Below are positions 28,000-37,096 of a stretch of 64,000 bases of DNA, in pieces. The notes beneath the pieces are model-generated. The model had not been told where the DNA came from. It ran no database searches and saw only the letters and a program-made list of their open reading frames with translations. Within the stretch, counting starts at the first letter, position 1. Each line of letters opens with the position of its first letter. The position numbers were made by a program, and so were the translations under genes. The DNA comes from CAVPOO01 sp963707015 (GTDB lineage: Bacteria > Pseudomonadota > Gammaproteobacteria > Thiohalobacterales > Thiohalobacteraceae): positions 310,001 to 374,000 of the forward strand of contig CAVPOO010000021.1 in NCBI GenBank assembly GCA_963707015.1. The letters are read 5' to 3'.

Positions 28000-29067
28000 A
28001 TGGAGCATACCTTGCTGGAGTGGATCGGCGATGGAGCGCTTCTGCAGGAGCTCCTGGGTGCGCTCTCGACGAGCACGCTGTTACTGATCATCGCCGTCTG
28101 CATTGCGCTGTTATCCAAAGGTGCAGACTGGATGATCGACGGCGTGGTCGCCCTCGCCGAGCGCACGGGCCTGCCAAAGATCGTTATCGGTGCCACAGTC
28201 GTTTCGCTGGGCACGACATTGCCGGAGGCATTCGTGTCGGTGATGGCCGCCTATATGGGCAACCCCGGTCTGGCGCTGGGCAACGGTGTCGGCTCGATCA
28301 TCGCCGACACCGGTCTCATCTTTGGATTGACCTGTGTGCTGGTCGCGGTCCCGGTAAACCGGTTCATCCTCAACCGAACCGGCTGGGTTCAGGTGGGTGC
28401 GGCTACCCTGCTGGTGGCCATCGCCCTCGGGTCTCGCCTGACCACCCCTGACGGGGCCGAACCCATGCTCAACCGCTGGGTCGGCTTTTTCCTGCTCATC
28501 CTGCTCGGTGCCTATCTCTACATCACCTACGTGTGGGCCAGACAGGGCGGCGAAATCGCGTCGGAAGCGGAGGAACCGGCAGCCGAGGAACTCATGGGTC
28601 TGGCGACGTGCTGGCTCATGGTCGTCGGCGGCCTGCTGCTGGTCGTCGCGGGAGCCCGTGTGCTGGTGCCGGGCGCCTCCGAGATCGCTTACCGCTTCGG
28701 TGTGCCGGACGATGTCATCGCAGCCACCCTGGTGGCCTTCGGCACCTCCCTGCCGGAACTGATGACGGCCATCGCAGCGGTACGCAAGGGTCATCCGGAG
28801 ATTACGGTCGGCAATATCGTCGGGGCCGATGTGCTCAACTGCCTGTTCGTGATCGGTGCCGCGGCAGCCGCTGCCCCCCTCGCGATCCCGGCCAACTTCT
28901 ATTACTTTCACTTTCCGGCCATGCTCGTCATTCTTTACTCATTCCGGGTGTTCATCTCCATGAACCAGACCGTGTTTCATCGGTGGCAGGGCGTCTGGCT
29001 GCTGCTGGTCTACGGCGTCTATGTAGTCCTGCAGTATGCCCTGAATCTGGGCTCTGCCCACGGATGA
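28000..29067 (+). CDS. CaCA-family Na+/Ca2+ or K+/H+ antiporter (YrbG-like)
   Basis: A 355-residue membrane protein of about ten helices made of two inverted halves. The alpha-repeats are GATVVSLGTTLPE (about 67-79) and AATLVAFGTSLPE (about 242-254), each with the ion-binding Ser/Thr and Glu. An acidic loop (SEAEEPAAEE) separates the halves. The family exchanges cytosolic calcium for sodium or protons. Ion specificity cannot be read from the sequence. Confidence 0.9.
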   Translation: MEHTLLEWIGDGALLQELLGALSTSTLLLIIAVCIALLSKGADWMIDGVVALAERTGLPKIVIGATVVSLGTTLPEAFVSVMAAYMGNPGLALGNGVGSIIADTGLIFGLTCVLVAVPVNRFILNRTGWVQVGAATLLVAIALGSRLTTPDGAEPMLNRWVGFFLLILLGAYLYITYVWARQGGEIASEAEEPAAEELMGLATCWLMVVGGLLLVVAGARVLVPGASEIAYRFGVPDDVIAATLVAFGTSLPELMTAIAAVRKGHPEITVGNIVGADVLNCLFVIGAAAAAAPLAIPANFYYFHFPAMLVILYSFRVFISMNQTVFHRWQGVWLLLVYGVYVVLQYALNLGSAHG

Positions 29068-29173
29068 GCGCGATCACCGGTGTATCACAGTCCGAGCGCA
29101 TTCCCGGCAACACCCGAAAAACGGCGGCCCAACACCGTTTGCCGTATGATGTAACTCGATGGGGCCTACCAGG

Positions 29174-30091
29174 ATGAAGATTCTACTCGCGACCGACGGA
29201 TCAGAGAGCGCTCAGGCAGCGGTTGATCTGCTCGAAGCCTTTCCCTTCCCCAGAGACAGCGAAGTCATCGTCCTCACGGTGATCGACCACAGCGTTTTCC
29301 GCGACAAGCACATAGCGGCGTCCAGTGACGAGCATCGCCAGGCGCTCGAGGAAGCGGAGAAACTCGCCCGCGAAGAAGCCGGAATGTTGCTCGCCGATGA
29401 GGCTGCTCGGCTCCGCAACACGGGCTGGACGGTTATAACGCAAGTCCGGACAGGTCACCCGGCAGAAGAAATCATTCGTGCCGCCGGGGAGCCTGGTGTC
29501 GATCTCGTCATGGTCGGTTCTCACGGTCTCGCAGGGGTAAAGCGTTTTCTTCTCGGCAGCGTCTCTGAGCACGTCCTCAAGTACGCCCCGTGCTCCGTGC
29601 TGATTGTGAGAAAACCCGAAACCGAGGCGGGGACGACGCGCGGCGCGGAGACAACGCCACGTCGCTTAGGTGTATTGTTGGCCTTTGATGACTCAGCGCC
29701 CGCCAGGCGAGCCGTCGAACTGTGTGCTTCACTGCCACTTGACGAGCGCGTCGAGGTAACAGCCCTCACGGTGCTTCCATTGGTAACCGTCTTCCGGCAG
29801 GATATTCGACAGCGGCTAAGCTACGTCTGGCAGGAAAAGAAAAAGGCCGCGCATGCGGCGCTTGATCGGGTGACAAGCGAAGTACGCCGGGCGACACCCC
29901 ATGTCACGGCGCAGCTCAGAGAGCGCCCTGACGAAAGCCAGGCGATTCTCGATGCGGCGACCGAACTGAACAGCGATCTGATCATACTCGGCTACAAAGG
30001 CAAGAGCGCCATCAAAAAATTCCTGCTCGGCTCGGTAACCACCCGGGTCGCGCGGCACGCGCCCTGTTCGGTCCTGGCGGTGCGGAGCTAG
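29174..30091 (+). CDS. Tandem universal stress protein
   Basis: About 305 residues from the ATG at 29174, made of two UspA domains. The ATP-binding signatures are GSHGLAGVKRFLLGS in the first and GYKGKSAIKKFLLGS in the second. Tandem Usps bind ATP or act in stress survival. Its TAG stop lies in a CTAG (30088-30091) that also stops the convergent glutaredoxin gene. Confidence 0.88.
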   Translation: MKILLATDGSESAQAAVDLLEAFPFPRDSEVIVLTVIDHSVFRDKHIAASSDEHRQALEEAEKLAREEAGMLLADEAARLRNTGWTVITQVRTGHPAEEIIRAAGEPGVDLVMVGSHGLAGVKRFLLGSVSEHVLKYAPCSVLIVRKPETEAGTTRGAETTPRRLGVLLAFDDSAPARRAVELCASLPLDERVEVTALTVLPLVTVFRQDIRQRLSYVWQEKKKAAHAALDRVTSEVRRATPHVTAQLRERPDESQAILDAATELNSDLIILGYKGKSAIKKFLLGSVTTRVARHAPCSVLAVRS

Positions 30092-30105
30092 GAGCCTGTC
30101 GACTT
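30088..30105. repeat. Solitary terminal repeat of element B
   Basis: CTAGGAGCCTGTCGACTT matches the first 19 bases of element B except for one missing G. It encodes the last residues of the glutaredoxin gene (KSTGS then stop) and gives the usp gene its stop. It looks like a relic left by excision or decay. Confidence 0.7.
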
Positions 30106-30423
30106 TGCCTTGCCCGCGGCATCCTTGACCATCCTGGGCAGGTCGCCTTTCTGAAAGAGTTCCAGCGTGATGTCACAGCCGCCGACGAGCTCACCGTTGA
30201 TATAGATCTGCGGAAATGTCGGCCAATTGGCAAACTTGGGCAGATTCTCGAAAATCTCGGGATCCGCCAGCACATTGACATAGGCGAACTCCTCCCCGCA
30301 GGCTTGCAGGGCCTGCACGGCGCGGCTCGAAAACCCGCACTGTGGGAACTGGGGTGTGCCTTTCATAAATATCACGACGGCATTGTCCTCCACCGCCTGC
30401 TTGATGCGATCCATAACGTCCAT
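30088..30423 (-). CDS. grxD: Monothiol glutaredoxin
   Basis: A 111-residue Grx4-type protein with the CGFS active site (Cys29) and the WPTFPQIYINGELVGGCDI segment. It binds a [2Fe-2S] cluster with glutathione and passes it to client proteins, often with BolA. Start at 30423 has a near-perfect GGAGGT ribosome site; the upstream extension is rejected. The final residues are read from an element B end and the stop is shared in one CTAG with the facing usp gene. Confidence 0.93.
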   Translation of the reverse strand: MDVMDRIKQAVEDNAVVIFMKGTPQFPQCGFSSRAVQALQACGEEFAYVNVLADPEIFENLPKFANWPTFPQIYINGELVGGCDITLELFQKGDLPRMVKDAAGKAKSTGS

Positions 30424-30582
30424 CGTCAAATACCTCCTCGGTAAATCAATCCACCCCGCCACGCAGGGCCGGCCCGCACGCGGAGCACCGACCCCGCTCT
30501 GCACCGGAGTCTACCCACTCTTGTGGGTGCGAAAAAGCCAAAATTCAAGGGGGTATAGAAACCGCGCGGCCGCTCGGGCGAC

Positions 30583-32352
30583 TCAGGTGTTGCGCTGTAA
30601 CCAGAACTCGAGCAGCGTCAAGTGCCAGAGCTTGCTACCCATAATACGCGTCAGCCGCCCCTCCGGATCGGCGAGTAACTGCTCAACGTACTCGCGCTGG
30701 TACAGGCCGCGCTGACGGCACTGAGCCGAATCTAGGATGTCGCGCATGAAGTCGAGAAAGCGACCGCGCACGAATTTCAGGGCCGGAACCGGGAAGTATC
30801 CCTTCGGCCTGTCGATCACCGCATCGGGCACCAGCCCGCGGGCAATCAGGCGCAATGGATGCTTGCCCTCCCCCTTGAGCTTGAACTCCGGGGGCATCTG
30901 GGCGGCGAGTTCGACCAGCTTCTGATCCAGAAACGGGACACGCGCCTCGAGGCCCCACGCCATGGTCATGTTATCCACACGCTTTACCGGATCGTCGACG
31001 ATCAGGGTCGTCACATCCAGTCTCAGCACCTTATCGATGAAGGTATCGGCGCCCGGCTGCGCCAGTCGTGCGGCAAGCGCCGCGTGAACGTAATCCGGGC
31101 CCCGATAGCCTGGCCCGACCATCTCCAGGAATTCATCATGATCACGATCGAAGTAATGCATGCGAAAACGGTCGATATCCGCGCCCAGCTCCGCGTCCAT
31201 GCGCGGATACCAGAAATAGCCGCCGAAGACCTCGTCTGCCCCCTGGCCGCACTGGACAACCTTGACTTCCCGCGAGACGCGTTCGGCAAGCAGATAAAAG
31301 GCGACGGCGTCCTGACCGACCATCGGCTCGGCCATATTGTCGACGGCCTCCGGCAGCCGCGTGAGGACCTCGTCATTGGGGATGTTGAGCTTTCTGTGCC
31401 GGGTGCCAAACTGCGCGGCAATCAGATCGGAGTATTCGAACTCACTGCCCCGCTCTTCGGGCTGATCCTCGAAGCCCACTGAAAACGTGCGCAGATCCGT
31501 GACGCCCGCCTCATGCAGGAGTGCCACCAGCAGGCTGGAATCCAGCCCCCCGGAGAGCAGCACGCCCACGGTAACGTCCGCAATCTGCAAACGACGATGC
31601 ACGGCCTCGCGCAGCGCTTCATGGAGGGCCTCGGCCCATTCCCATTCGCTGAGCGGCCTGTCGGGCCGCTGCGCTCTCAGCGCCCAGTAGCGGTGCAGCT
31701 TCCTGCGTCCGACCTTGTCGATGGTAAGCGTGCAGGCCGGTTCGAGCTTTCGCACCCCACGCAGCACCGTGCGCGGTGCCGGAACCACGGCATGCAATGT
31801 AAAGTGAAACTGCAGCGCCACCGGATCGATATCGGTGTTCACGCCACCGGCGGCCAGCAAGGCCTGACTGGTTGAGGCAAAACGCAGGCAGCGGCTGTTG
31901 ACACTGTAATAAAGGGGTTTTATGCCGAACCGGTCACGCGCCAGAAACAGCTCCTGGCGAACCACATCCCAGATGGCGAAGGCGAACATGCCGTTCAGGT
32001 GCCGGACACAGTCCTCGCCCCAGGCCGCGTAGGCCTTCAGAATGACTTCGGAATCACCCTTGGAAAAGAACTGATAGCCGAGCTGCATGAGTTCGGCACG
32101 CAGTTCGCGGTAGTTATAGATCGTGCCGTTGAAAACCAGCGCGAGCCCGAGGTCCTTGTCGACCAGCGGCTGATCCGAACGCGGCGAAAGATCAATGATG
32201 GCCAGACGCCGGTGCCCCAGGGCGATCGGCCCGTCCGAATAGCTGCCCTCGTGATCCGGACCCCGGCGCGCGAGCACCGACATCATCTTGCCAATCGTCG
32301 TCAGATCGGGCACCCGGCCGTCGAAATGCAGTTCACCGCAGATGCCGCACAT
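30583..32352 (-). CDS. Asparagine-synthase-type glutamine amidotransferase
   Basis: A 589-residue two-domain enzyme. Start MCGICGELHF at 32352 puts the catalytic Cys2 of the class-II glutaminase at the N-terminus. The synthetase half has the pyrophosphatase loop LLSGGLDSSLLVAL. The text around LHAVVPAPRTVLRGVRKL resembles the amidotransferase that makes N-acetylglutaminylglutamine amide, an osmolyte, more than housekeeping AsnB. That subfamily call is tentative since the usual ligase partner is not nearby. The start is one base after the stop of hydantoinase B (TGAGATG), so the pair is coupled. Confidence 0.82.
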   Translation of the reverse strand: MCGICGELHFDGRVPDLTTIGKMMSVLARRGPDHEGSYSDGPIALGHRRLAIIDLSPRSDQPLVDKDLGLALVFNGTIYNYRELRAELMQLGYQFFSKGDSEVILKAYAAWGEDCVRHLNGMFAFAIWDVVRQELFLARDRFGIKPLYYSVNSRCLRFASTSQALLAAGGVNTDIDPVALQFHFTLHAVVPAPRTVLRGVRKLEPACTLTIDKVGRRKLHRYWALRAQRPDRPLSEWEWAEALHEALREAVHRRLQIADVTVGVLLSGGLDSSLLVALLHEAGVTDLRTFSVGFEDQPEERGSEFEYSDLIAAQFGTRHRKLNIPNDEVLTRLPEAVDNMAEPMVGQDAVAFYLLAERVSREVKVVQCGQGADEVFGGYFWYPRMDAELGADIDRFRMHYFDRDHDEFLEMVGPGYRGPDYVHAALAARLAQPGADTFIDKVLRLDVTTLIVDDPVKRVDNMTMAWGLEARVPFLDQKLVELAAQMPPEFKLKGEGKHPLRLIARGLVPDAVIDRPKGYFPVPALKFVRGRFLDFMRDILDSAQCRQRGLYQREYVEQLLADPEGRLTRIMGSKLWHLTLLEFWLQRNT

Positions 32353-32353
32353 C

Positions 32354-33904
32354 TCAGGGCCCCTCGCCGCCGGGCCTGCCCCAGCCGCCACCGCCGGGTG
32401 TTGCTACCGTCAGACGGTCGCCTGATTTCACCTGCAATGAGACCTTTCCCGGGAGCAGCCTGCCGTTGAGTCGGTTCTCTCCGTGACAACCCGGCGCCCC
32501 GCCCTGCAGACCCCAGGGCGCGTATTCCCGGCGCTCGGTCAGCAAGGTGACCTGGGCATCCGCAAGAAACTCAAATTCGCGCAGCAGACCGTCGCCACCG
32601 CGATGCCAGCCGCTGCCCCCCGTGTTCCGGCGAATGGCATAGCGCCGCACACGCACCGGATAAGCCGCCTCCAGCACCTCGACGGGGGTATTTAGGGTAT
32701 TGGTCATATGGGTCTGCACGGCGCTCAGGCCCGGCGTGACGGGCCCCGCACCCATCCCACCGCCGAGTGTCTCGTAGTAGTCCCATTCACCGGCTGCGCC
32801 GCGCGCGCCCATCGCAATATTATTCATCGAACCCTGACTGGCAGCGGGGATACGCTCGGGCAGTGCCCCGGCAAGCGCACCGAGCACGACATCCACCACG
32901 CGGCTACTCGTCTCGACGTTGCCTGCCGCGACTGCAGCCGGTCGCCGCGCATTGAGCAATGAGCCTTCCGGCGCATGCAGCTGAATACTGCGGAAGGCGC
33001 CGGCACAGGCCGGAATATGCTCCGGCATCAGGCAGCGAAACACATAGTAGACGGCGGCGGCCGCTACTGCCAGCGGACAGTTGATATTGCCCGGCACCTG
33101 CGCCGCTGTCCCGCTGAAGTCGAGCCGGATCTGATGCCCGCTGACCCGCATCGCCAGCTGTATTCGCAAGGCATGCTGGCCCTGGCCATCATCATCCATG
33201 ACATCCTCGAACGCATAGGCGCCATCGGGAATGGCGGCCAGGGATGAGGCTGCCAGGCGTTGCGCATAATCATTCAGCAGATTCACGTTATCCAGATAGG
33301 AACTGACCCCGAACCCGGCCGCCAGTTCGGACAACCGTAACACACCGGTCTGGTTGGCACTGATCTGGGCAGCAAAATCGCCACGCGCCTGGGCCGGTTT
33401 GGTGGTGCCTGTTGTTATCCGGCTCAGCATGTGCTCGACGATCCGGCCCCCGATCAGTAGAAAGCCCGGTGCGATCACCATCCCCTCCTCGTCAAGCGAG
33501 CGCGAGAGCGGCATGGACCCGGGGCTATGTGCCCCGATGTCTGCGTGATGCGCCCGATTGGCCACGAAACCGATCAGCCTGTCCGCGACGAAGACCGGTG
33601 CGATGAGGGTAACGTCCGGCAGATGCGTACCCCCCAGAAACGGATCGTTCAGGATAAGCATGTTACCCGGCAACCAGTCAAAGCCTTCGACAAGATCGCG
33701 CATCGCGTAGGCCATGCTGCCCAGATGCACGGGGATATGCGCCGCCTGGGCACAGAGTTCACCCTGCGGATCAAACACGGCGCAGGAATAGTCGAGGCGG
33801 TCCTTGATGTTCGGCGAAAAGGCGGCGCGCCGCAGCACCGCGCCCATCTCGTCGCAGATGGCGGCAATGCGGCTGGAGAATATGCTCAGCTCGATCGGAT
33901 CCAA
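32354..33904 (-). CDS. Hydantoinase B / oxoprolinase-family subunit, without its A partner
   Basis: A 516-residue HyuB-type protein. Typical segments are AAHIPVHLGSMAYAMRD, LILNDPFLGGTHLPDVTLIAP, ANRAHHADIGAHSPGSMP and a glycine-rich C-terminus (PGGGGWG). HyuA and HyuB normally form an ATP-dependent hydantoin or oxoproline hydrolase. No HyuA gene lies upstream (the next gene is on the other strand) or downstream. It is coupled to the amidotransferase, so it may act on an amide or cyclised amide linked to that enzyme; this is inference. Confidence 0.87.
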   Translation of the reverse strand: MDPIELSIFSSRIAAICDEMGAVLRRAAFSPNIKDRLDYSCAVFDPQGELCAQAAHIPVHLGSMAYAMRDLVEGFDWLPGNMLILNDPFLGGTHLPDVTLIAPVFVADRLIGFVANRAHHADIGAHSPGSMPLSRSLDEEGMVIAPGFLLIGGRIVEHMLSRITTGTTKPAQARGDFAAQISANQTGVLRLSELAAGFGVSSYLDNVNLLNDYAQRLAASSLAAIPDGAYAFEDVMDDDGQGQHALRIQLAMRVSGHQIRLDFSGTAAQVPGNINCPLAVAAAAVYYVFRCLMPEHIPACAGAFRSIQLHAPEGSLLNARRPAAVAAGNVETSSRVVDVVLGALAGALPERIPAASQGSMNNIAMGARGAAGEWDYYETLGGGMGAGPVTPGLSAVQTHMTNTLNTPVEVLEAAYPVRVRRYAIRRNTGGSGWHRGGDGLLREFEFLADAQVTLLTERREYAPWGLQGGAPGCHGENRLNGRLLPGKVSLQVKSGDRLTVATPGGGGWGRPGGEGP

Positions 33905-34028
33905 AGTCTACCCTCTGTGGCAGTGGACGGTGTCAGGTAACGTACAGCGCCATACTAAATCGCAAGCGGACTGCCCGACGGGGCCGGACCCTCATATTGC
34001 ATTATGCAGTAGCCTGCCTTATGCTCCG

Positions 34029-34053
34029 TTTCCCGACTAATTTGGTCATATTT
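34029..34053. promoter_or_regulatory. Possible IscR/Rrf2-type operator
   Basis: CCCGACTAATTTGGTCATAT resembles the type-1 IscR consensus (YYGACTRWWWYAGTC core) with one mismatch in the core and weaker right flank. It lies about 60 bp before the start of the PuuD-like gene, inside an AT-rich promoter-like stretch. Only a candidate. Confidence 0.3.
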
Positions 34054-34112
34054 AAGGCCAGACAGAAACAGTTTAACAAAGCAGCCAGACTGCTGGTTAC
34101 AGGGAGATCCAC

Positions 34113-34709
34113 ATGAATCCATTAAATTCCATCCTTGGTACGATCATCTCCGGTTTTGTACTGGCGGCCATCATCGTCTTTGCACTCGGCGCCGCCGGGG
34201 CTGTAAACCTCCTGGGACTCGAAGTCTGGTTCCATGTGCTGGCCGGGGTCGTCTGGATCGGACTGCTGTACTACTTCAATTTCGTGCAGACGCCGGCTGT
34301 CGCACAGGCACTCTCCGAGGCGAACAGCGGTGGTCCGGGTCCCGCGGCGATAAACAAGTATGTTGCCCCGCGTGCCCTGGTGTGGTTTCGCTGGGGCGCC
34401 GTGGTGACCTGGCTCACCGGCGTGGCGGCCCTGGAGAGCCTCCGCGAAGGCGGTGCGCTTGCGGCATTCACCCTGCAGGAAGGCTCGCGAACCATTGGTA
34501 TTGGCGCCTGGCTCGGAACCATCATGCTGTTCAACGTGTGGGTACTGATCTGGCCGAACCAGAAAAAGATCCTCGGCATGGTCGAAGCGACGCCGGAGCA
34601 GATCGCCAAGGGCAAGAAGGTCGCCCTCATGGCCTCGCGTACCAACACGCTGCTGTCTATTCCGATGCTGCTGTGTATGACGGGACACATGCACGGTCTG
34701 GGCTCTTAG
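34113..34709 (+). CDS. PuuD-like (urate hydroxylase N-terminal) membrane protein
   Basis: A 198-residue membrane protein with four hydrophobic segments. WFHVLAGVVWIGLLYYFNFVQ and the later LWPNQKKILG-type stretch (WVLIWPNQKKIL) match the membrane part of PuuD, which often occurs without the cytochrome c domain. Histidines in the helices could bind heme. AGGGAGA precedes the ATG. A strong terminator follows at 34759. The function of such stand-alone forms is unknown. Confidence 0.75.
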   Translation: MNPLNSILGTIISGFVLAAIIVFALGAAGAVNLLGLEVWFHVLAGVVWIGLLYYFNFVQTPAVAQALSEANSGGPGPAAINKYVAPRALVWFRWGAVVTWLTGVAALESLREGGALAAFTLQEGSRTIGIGAWLGTIMLFNVWVLIWPNQKKILGMVEATPEQIAKGKKVALMASRTNTLLSIPMLLCMTGHMHGLGS

Positions 34710-34758
34710 CACGGATTCGATCCCCGCTAGGGGACAAGCCGAACCCGATCAGACCAGC

Positions 34759-34786
34759 ATGCCCGGCCTCTGGCCGGGCATTTTTG
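34759..34786 (+). terminator. Rho-independent terminator
   Basis: Perfect stem GCCCGGCC / GGCCGGGC with a TCT loop, extended by two A-T pairs and followed by TTTTTGTT. It lies 50 bp after the PuuD-like gene and insulates argD. Confidence 0.9.
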
Positions 34787-34920
34787 TTGGTGAGGCAGCA
34801 GGGCGAGGCAAACACCCGTGTCCATGCCTTGCGTCATGCCGGTCAGATCTATAGAATCGAGAGTTTTTCCGGGGCGGCTCCCAATGGGCTGCCTTTTGTT
34901 TTTCAGGTGCTTACTGAAGA

Positions 34921-36105
34921 ATGACTAGCACAGCACTCATGTCGACCTACAGCCGTTTGCCCGTCCGGTTCGAACGCGGCGAGGGTGCGCGCCTGTGGGA
35001 TACGCACGGCAGGGAGTACCTCGATGCCCTGGGCGGCATCGCGGTCTGCGGCCTCGGTCATGCACACCCGCGGGTCACCGAAGCGGTCTGCGAGCAGGCG
35101 AGGCGCGTGGTACACACCTCCAATCTCTACGAAATCCCGCTGCAGGAGGAACTCGCCGCGGAACTCGCCAGCATTTCCGGTATGGATCGCGCGTTTTTCT
35201 GCAACTCCGGCGCCGAGGCGAACGAAGCGGCGATCAAGATCGCCCGTCTGCTGGCCCATCACCGCAACGTCTCTGACCCGGCGATTATTGTCATGGAAGG
35301 CAGCTTTCACGGCCGGACGCTTGCGACTCTCACCGCCACCGGCAACCGCCGTGTGCAGGCCGGCTTCGAACCGCTGGTCAAGGGCTTCGTGCGCGTGCCC
35401 TACGACGATCTCGATGCGCTGCGCAAGGTCGCTGAAAACAGCGATAACGTGGTTGCTGTCCTGGTCGAACCGATTCAGGGCGAAGGCGGCATCCGGATTC
35501 CGGATGCCGGTTATCTGGCCGGGATACGCAGCCTGTGCGACAGCCACAACTGGCTGTTGATGCTCGATGAGGTGCAGACCGGCATGGGAAGAACCGGCCG
35601 CTGGTTTGCCTTCCAGCATACGGACATACAGCCTGATGTCATGACGCTCGCGAAGGGTCTCGGCAACGGCTTGCCCATCGGCGCCTGTCTCGCCCGAGGC
35701 GAGGCCGCCGAGGTCCTGCAGGCCGGCAATCATGGCTCCACGTTCGGCGGCAACCCCCTGGTGTGCAGCGCGGCACTGGCGGTACTTCAGACCATCGAGA
35801 CAGAAAAGCTGCTGGATCGGGCCAGCACGCTTGGCGCCAGAATGCTCGACGGTTTCGCGGAAAAACTCGCTGGAACGCCGGGCATCGCAGCCATTCGCGG
35901 CAACGGCCTGATGCTGGCCGTGGAACTGAACCGCCCCTGCGGGCAACTGGTGACGCAGGCGCTGGAGCGCGGGCTGTTGATCAATGTGACCGCCGACAAC
36001 GTCGTCCGACTGTTACCGCCGCTGATTATCAGTGATGATGAGGCAACCCGCATCGTCGACGAGGTCAGTGCACTGGTTCTCGCGTTTCTGGAAACGGATG
36101 CATGA
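34921..36105 (+). CDS. argD: Acetylornithine aminotransferase
   Basis: A 394-residue PLP enzyme that converts N-acetylglutamate semialdehyde to N-acetylornithine. The class-III signature LMLDEVQTGMGRTGRWFA and the PLP lysine in TLAKGLGNGLPIGA are present. NSGAEANEAAIKIAR binds the cofactor phosphate. It overlaps argF as ATGA, an arginine-synthesis pair; it may also serve as succinyldiaminopimelate transaminase in lysine synthesis. Confidence 0.95.
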   Translation: MTSTALMSTYSRLPVRFERGEGARLWDTHGREYLDALGGIAVCGLGHAHPRVTEAVCEQARRVVHTSNLYEIPLQEELAAELASISGMDRAFFCNSGAEANEAAIKIARLLAHHRNVSDPAIIVMEGSFHGRTLATLTATGNRRVQAGFEPLVKGFVRVPYDDLDALRKVAENSDNVVAVLVEPIQGEGGIRIPDAGYLAGIRSLCDSHNWLLMLDEVQTGMGRTGRWFAFQHTDIQPDVMTLAKGLGNGLPIGACLARGEAAEVLQAGNHGSTFGGNPLVCSAALAVLQTIETEKLLDRASTLGARMLDGFAEKLAGTPGIAAIRGNGLMLAVELNRPCGQLVTQALERGLLINVTADNVVRLLPPLIISDDEATRIVDEVSALVLAFLETDA

Positions 36106-37010
36106 ACCCGCGCCCCCGACATTTCCTGACCCTGCTTGACCTCTCTCCGGATGAACTGCGCGGACTCATCCGGCGCGCCAGTCATCTGAGGGAGGGCCAT
36201 CGCAGCGACACGCTTCAGCAGCCCCTGAAGGGCAAGGTGCTGGCCATGGTGTTCGAGAAGTCATCGACCCGCACGCGCGTGTCCTTCGAAGCCGGCATGG
36301 CACAGCTTGGCGGTCATGCGATATTTCTGGCGCCGCGGGACACGCAGTTCGGCCGCGGCGAACCGGTGGAAGACACCGCGCGGGTCCTGTCCAGAATGGT
36401 GGACGCCATCATGATCCGCACCTTCGAACACGAAAAGGTGGAACGCTTCGCCGCGCATTCCAGGGTCCCCGTCATCAACGCCCTGACCGACACCTATCAT
36501 CCCTGCCAGCTGCTGGCCGACATGCAGACCTTCATGGAGCACCGGGGTGATATCAGGGGACGCACCGTCGCGTGGATTGGCGATGGCAACAATATGTGCC
36601 ATTCCTATATCAACGCCGCGCGGCAGTTCGACTTCACCTTGCGTATTGCCTGCCCGGACGACTACCGGCCCGAGGCCGATATCGTTGCGGCGGCCGGCGA
36701 GCGGGTGATACTGGAGCCGGATCCCATGCGCGCGGCACAGGGTGCCGATCTGGTGGTTACCGATGTCTGGGCCAGTATGGGCCAGGAAGAGGAACGGGCC
36801 GAGCGTATTCAGGCCTTCGCCGGTTACCAGATCAACGACGCACTGATGGCGCAGGCCGCCAGGAACGCGCTGTTCATGCACTGCCTGCCCGCCCATCGCG
36901 GCGAAGAGGTCACGGCCTCCGTCATCGAAGGACCCCAAAGTGTCGTCTGGGACGAAGCCGAAAACCGCCTCCACGCCCAAAAGGCGCTGCTGGAATTCCT
37001 GCTGGTATAG
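36102..37010 (+). CDS. argF: Ornithine carbamoyltransferase
   Basis: A 302-residue enzyme making citrulline from ornithine and carbamoyl phosphate. The carbamoyl phosphate loop is KSSTRTRVSFE, followed by HPCQLLADMQT and the ornithine-binding MHCLPAHRGEEV. Starts within the argD stop (ATGA). Its TAG is directly followed by heptamer array 6. Confidence 0.96.
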   Translation: MNPRPRHFLTLLDLSPDELRGLIRRASHLREGHRSDTLQQPLKGKVLAMVFEKSSTRTRVSFEAGMAQLGGHAIFLAPRDTQFGRGEPVEDTARVLSRMVDAIMIRTFEHEKVERFAAHSRVPVINALTDTYHPCQLLADMQTFMEHRGDIRGRTVAWIGDGNNMCHSYINAARQFDFTLRIACPDDYRPEADIVAAAGERVILEPDPMRAAQGADLVVTDVWASMGQEEERAERIQAFAGYQINDALMAQAARNALFMHCLPAHRGEEVTASVIEGPQSVVWDEAENRLHAQKALLEFLLV

Positions 37011-37096
37011 CCTCACGCCTCACGCCTCACGCCTCACCCTCACTCCTGTCTCCCGTATTCTGTATTCTGTATTCTGTATTCTGTATTCTGTATCTG
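37011..37096. repeat. Heptamer array 6
   Basis: Three CTCACGC, mixed units, CTGTCTC and about six CTGTATT units on the plus strand. It runs exactly from the argF stop to the ppx stop of the convergent gene, with no spare bases. Confidence 0.93.

Noticed and set aside
34711..34745. tRNA-like TTCGATCC motif
   Set aside because: No cloverleaf can be drawn around it; it precedes a simple terminator.
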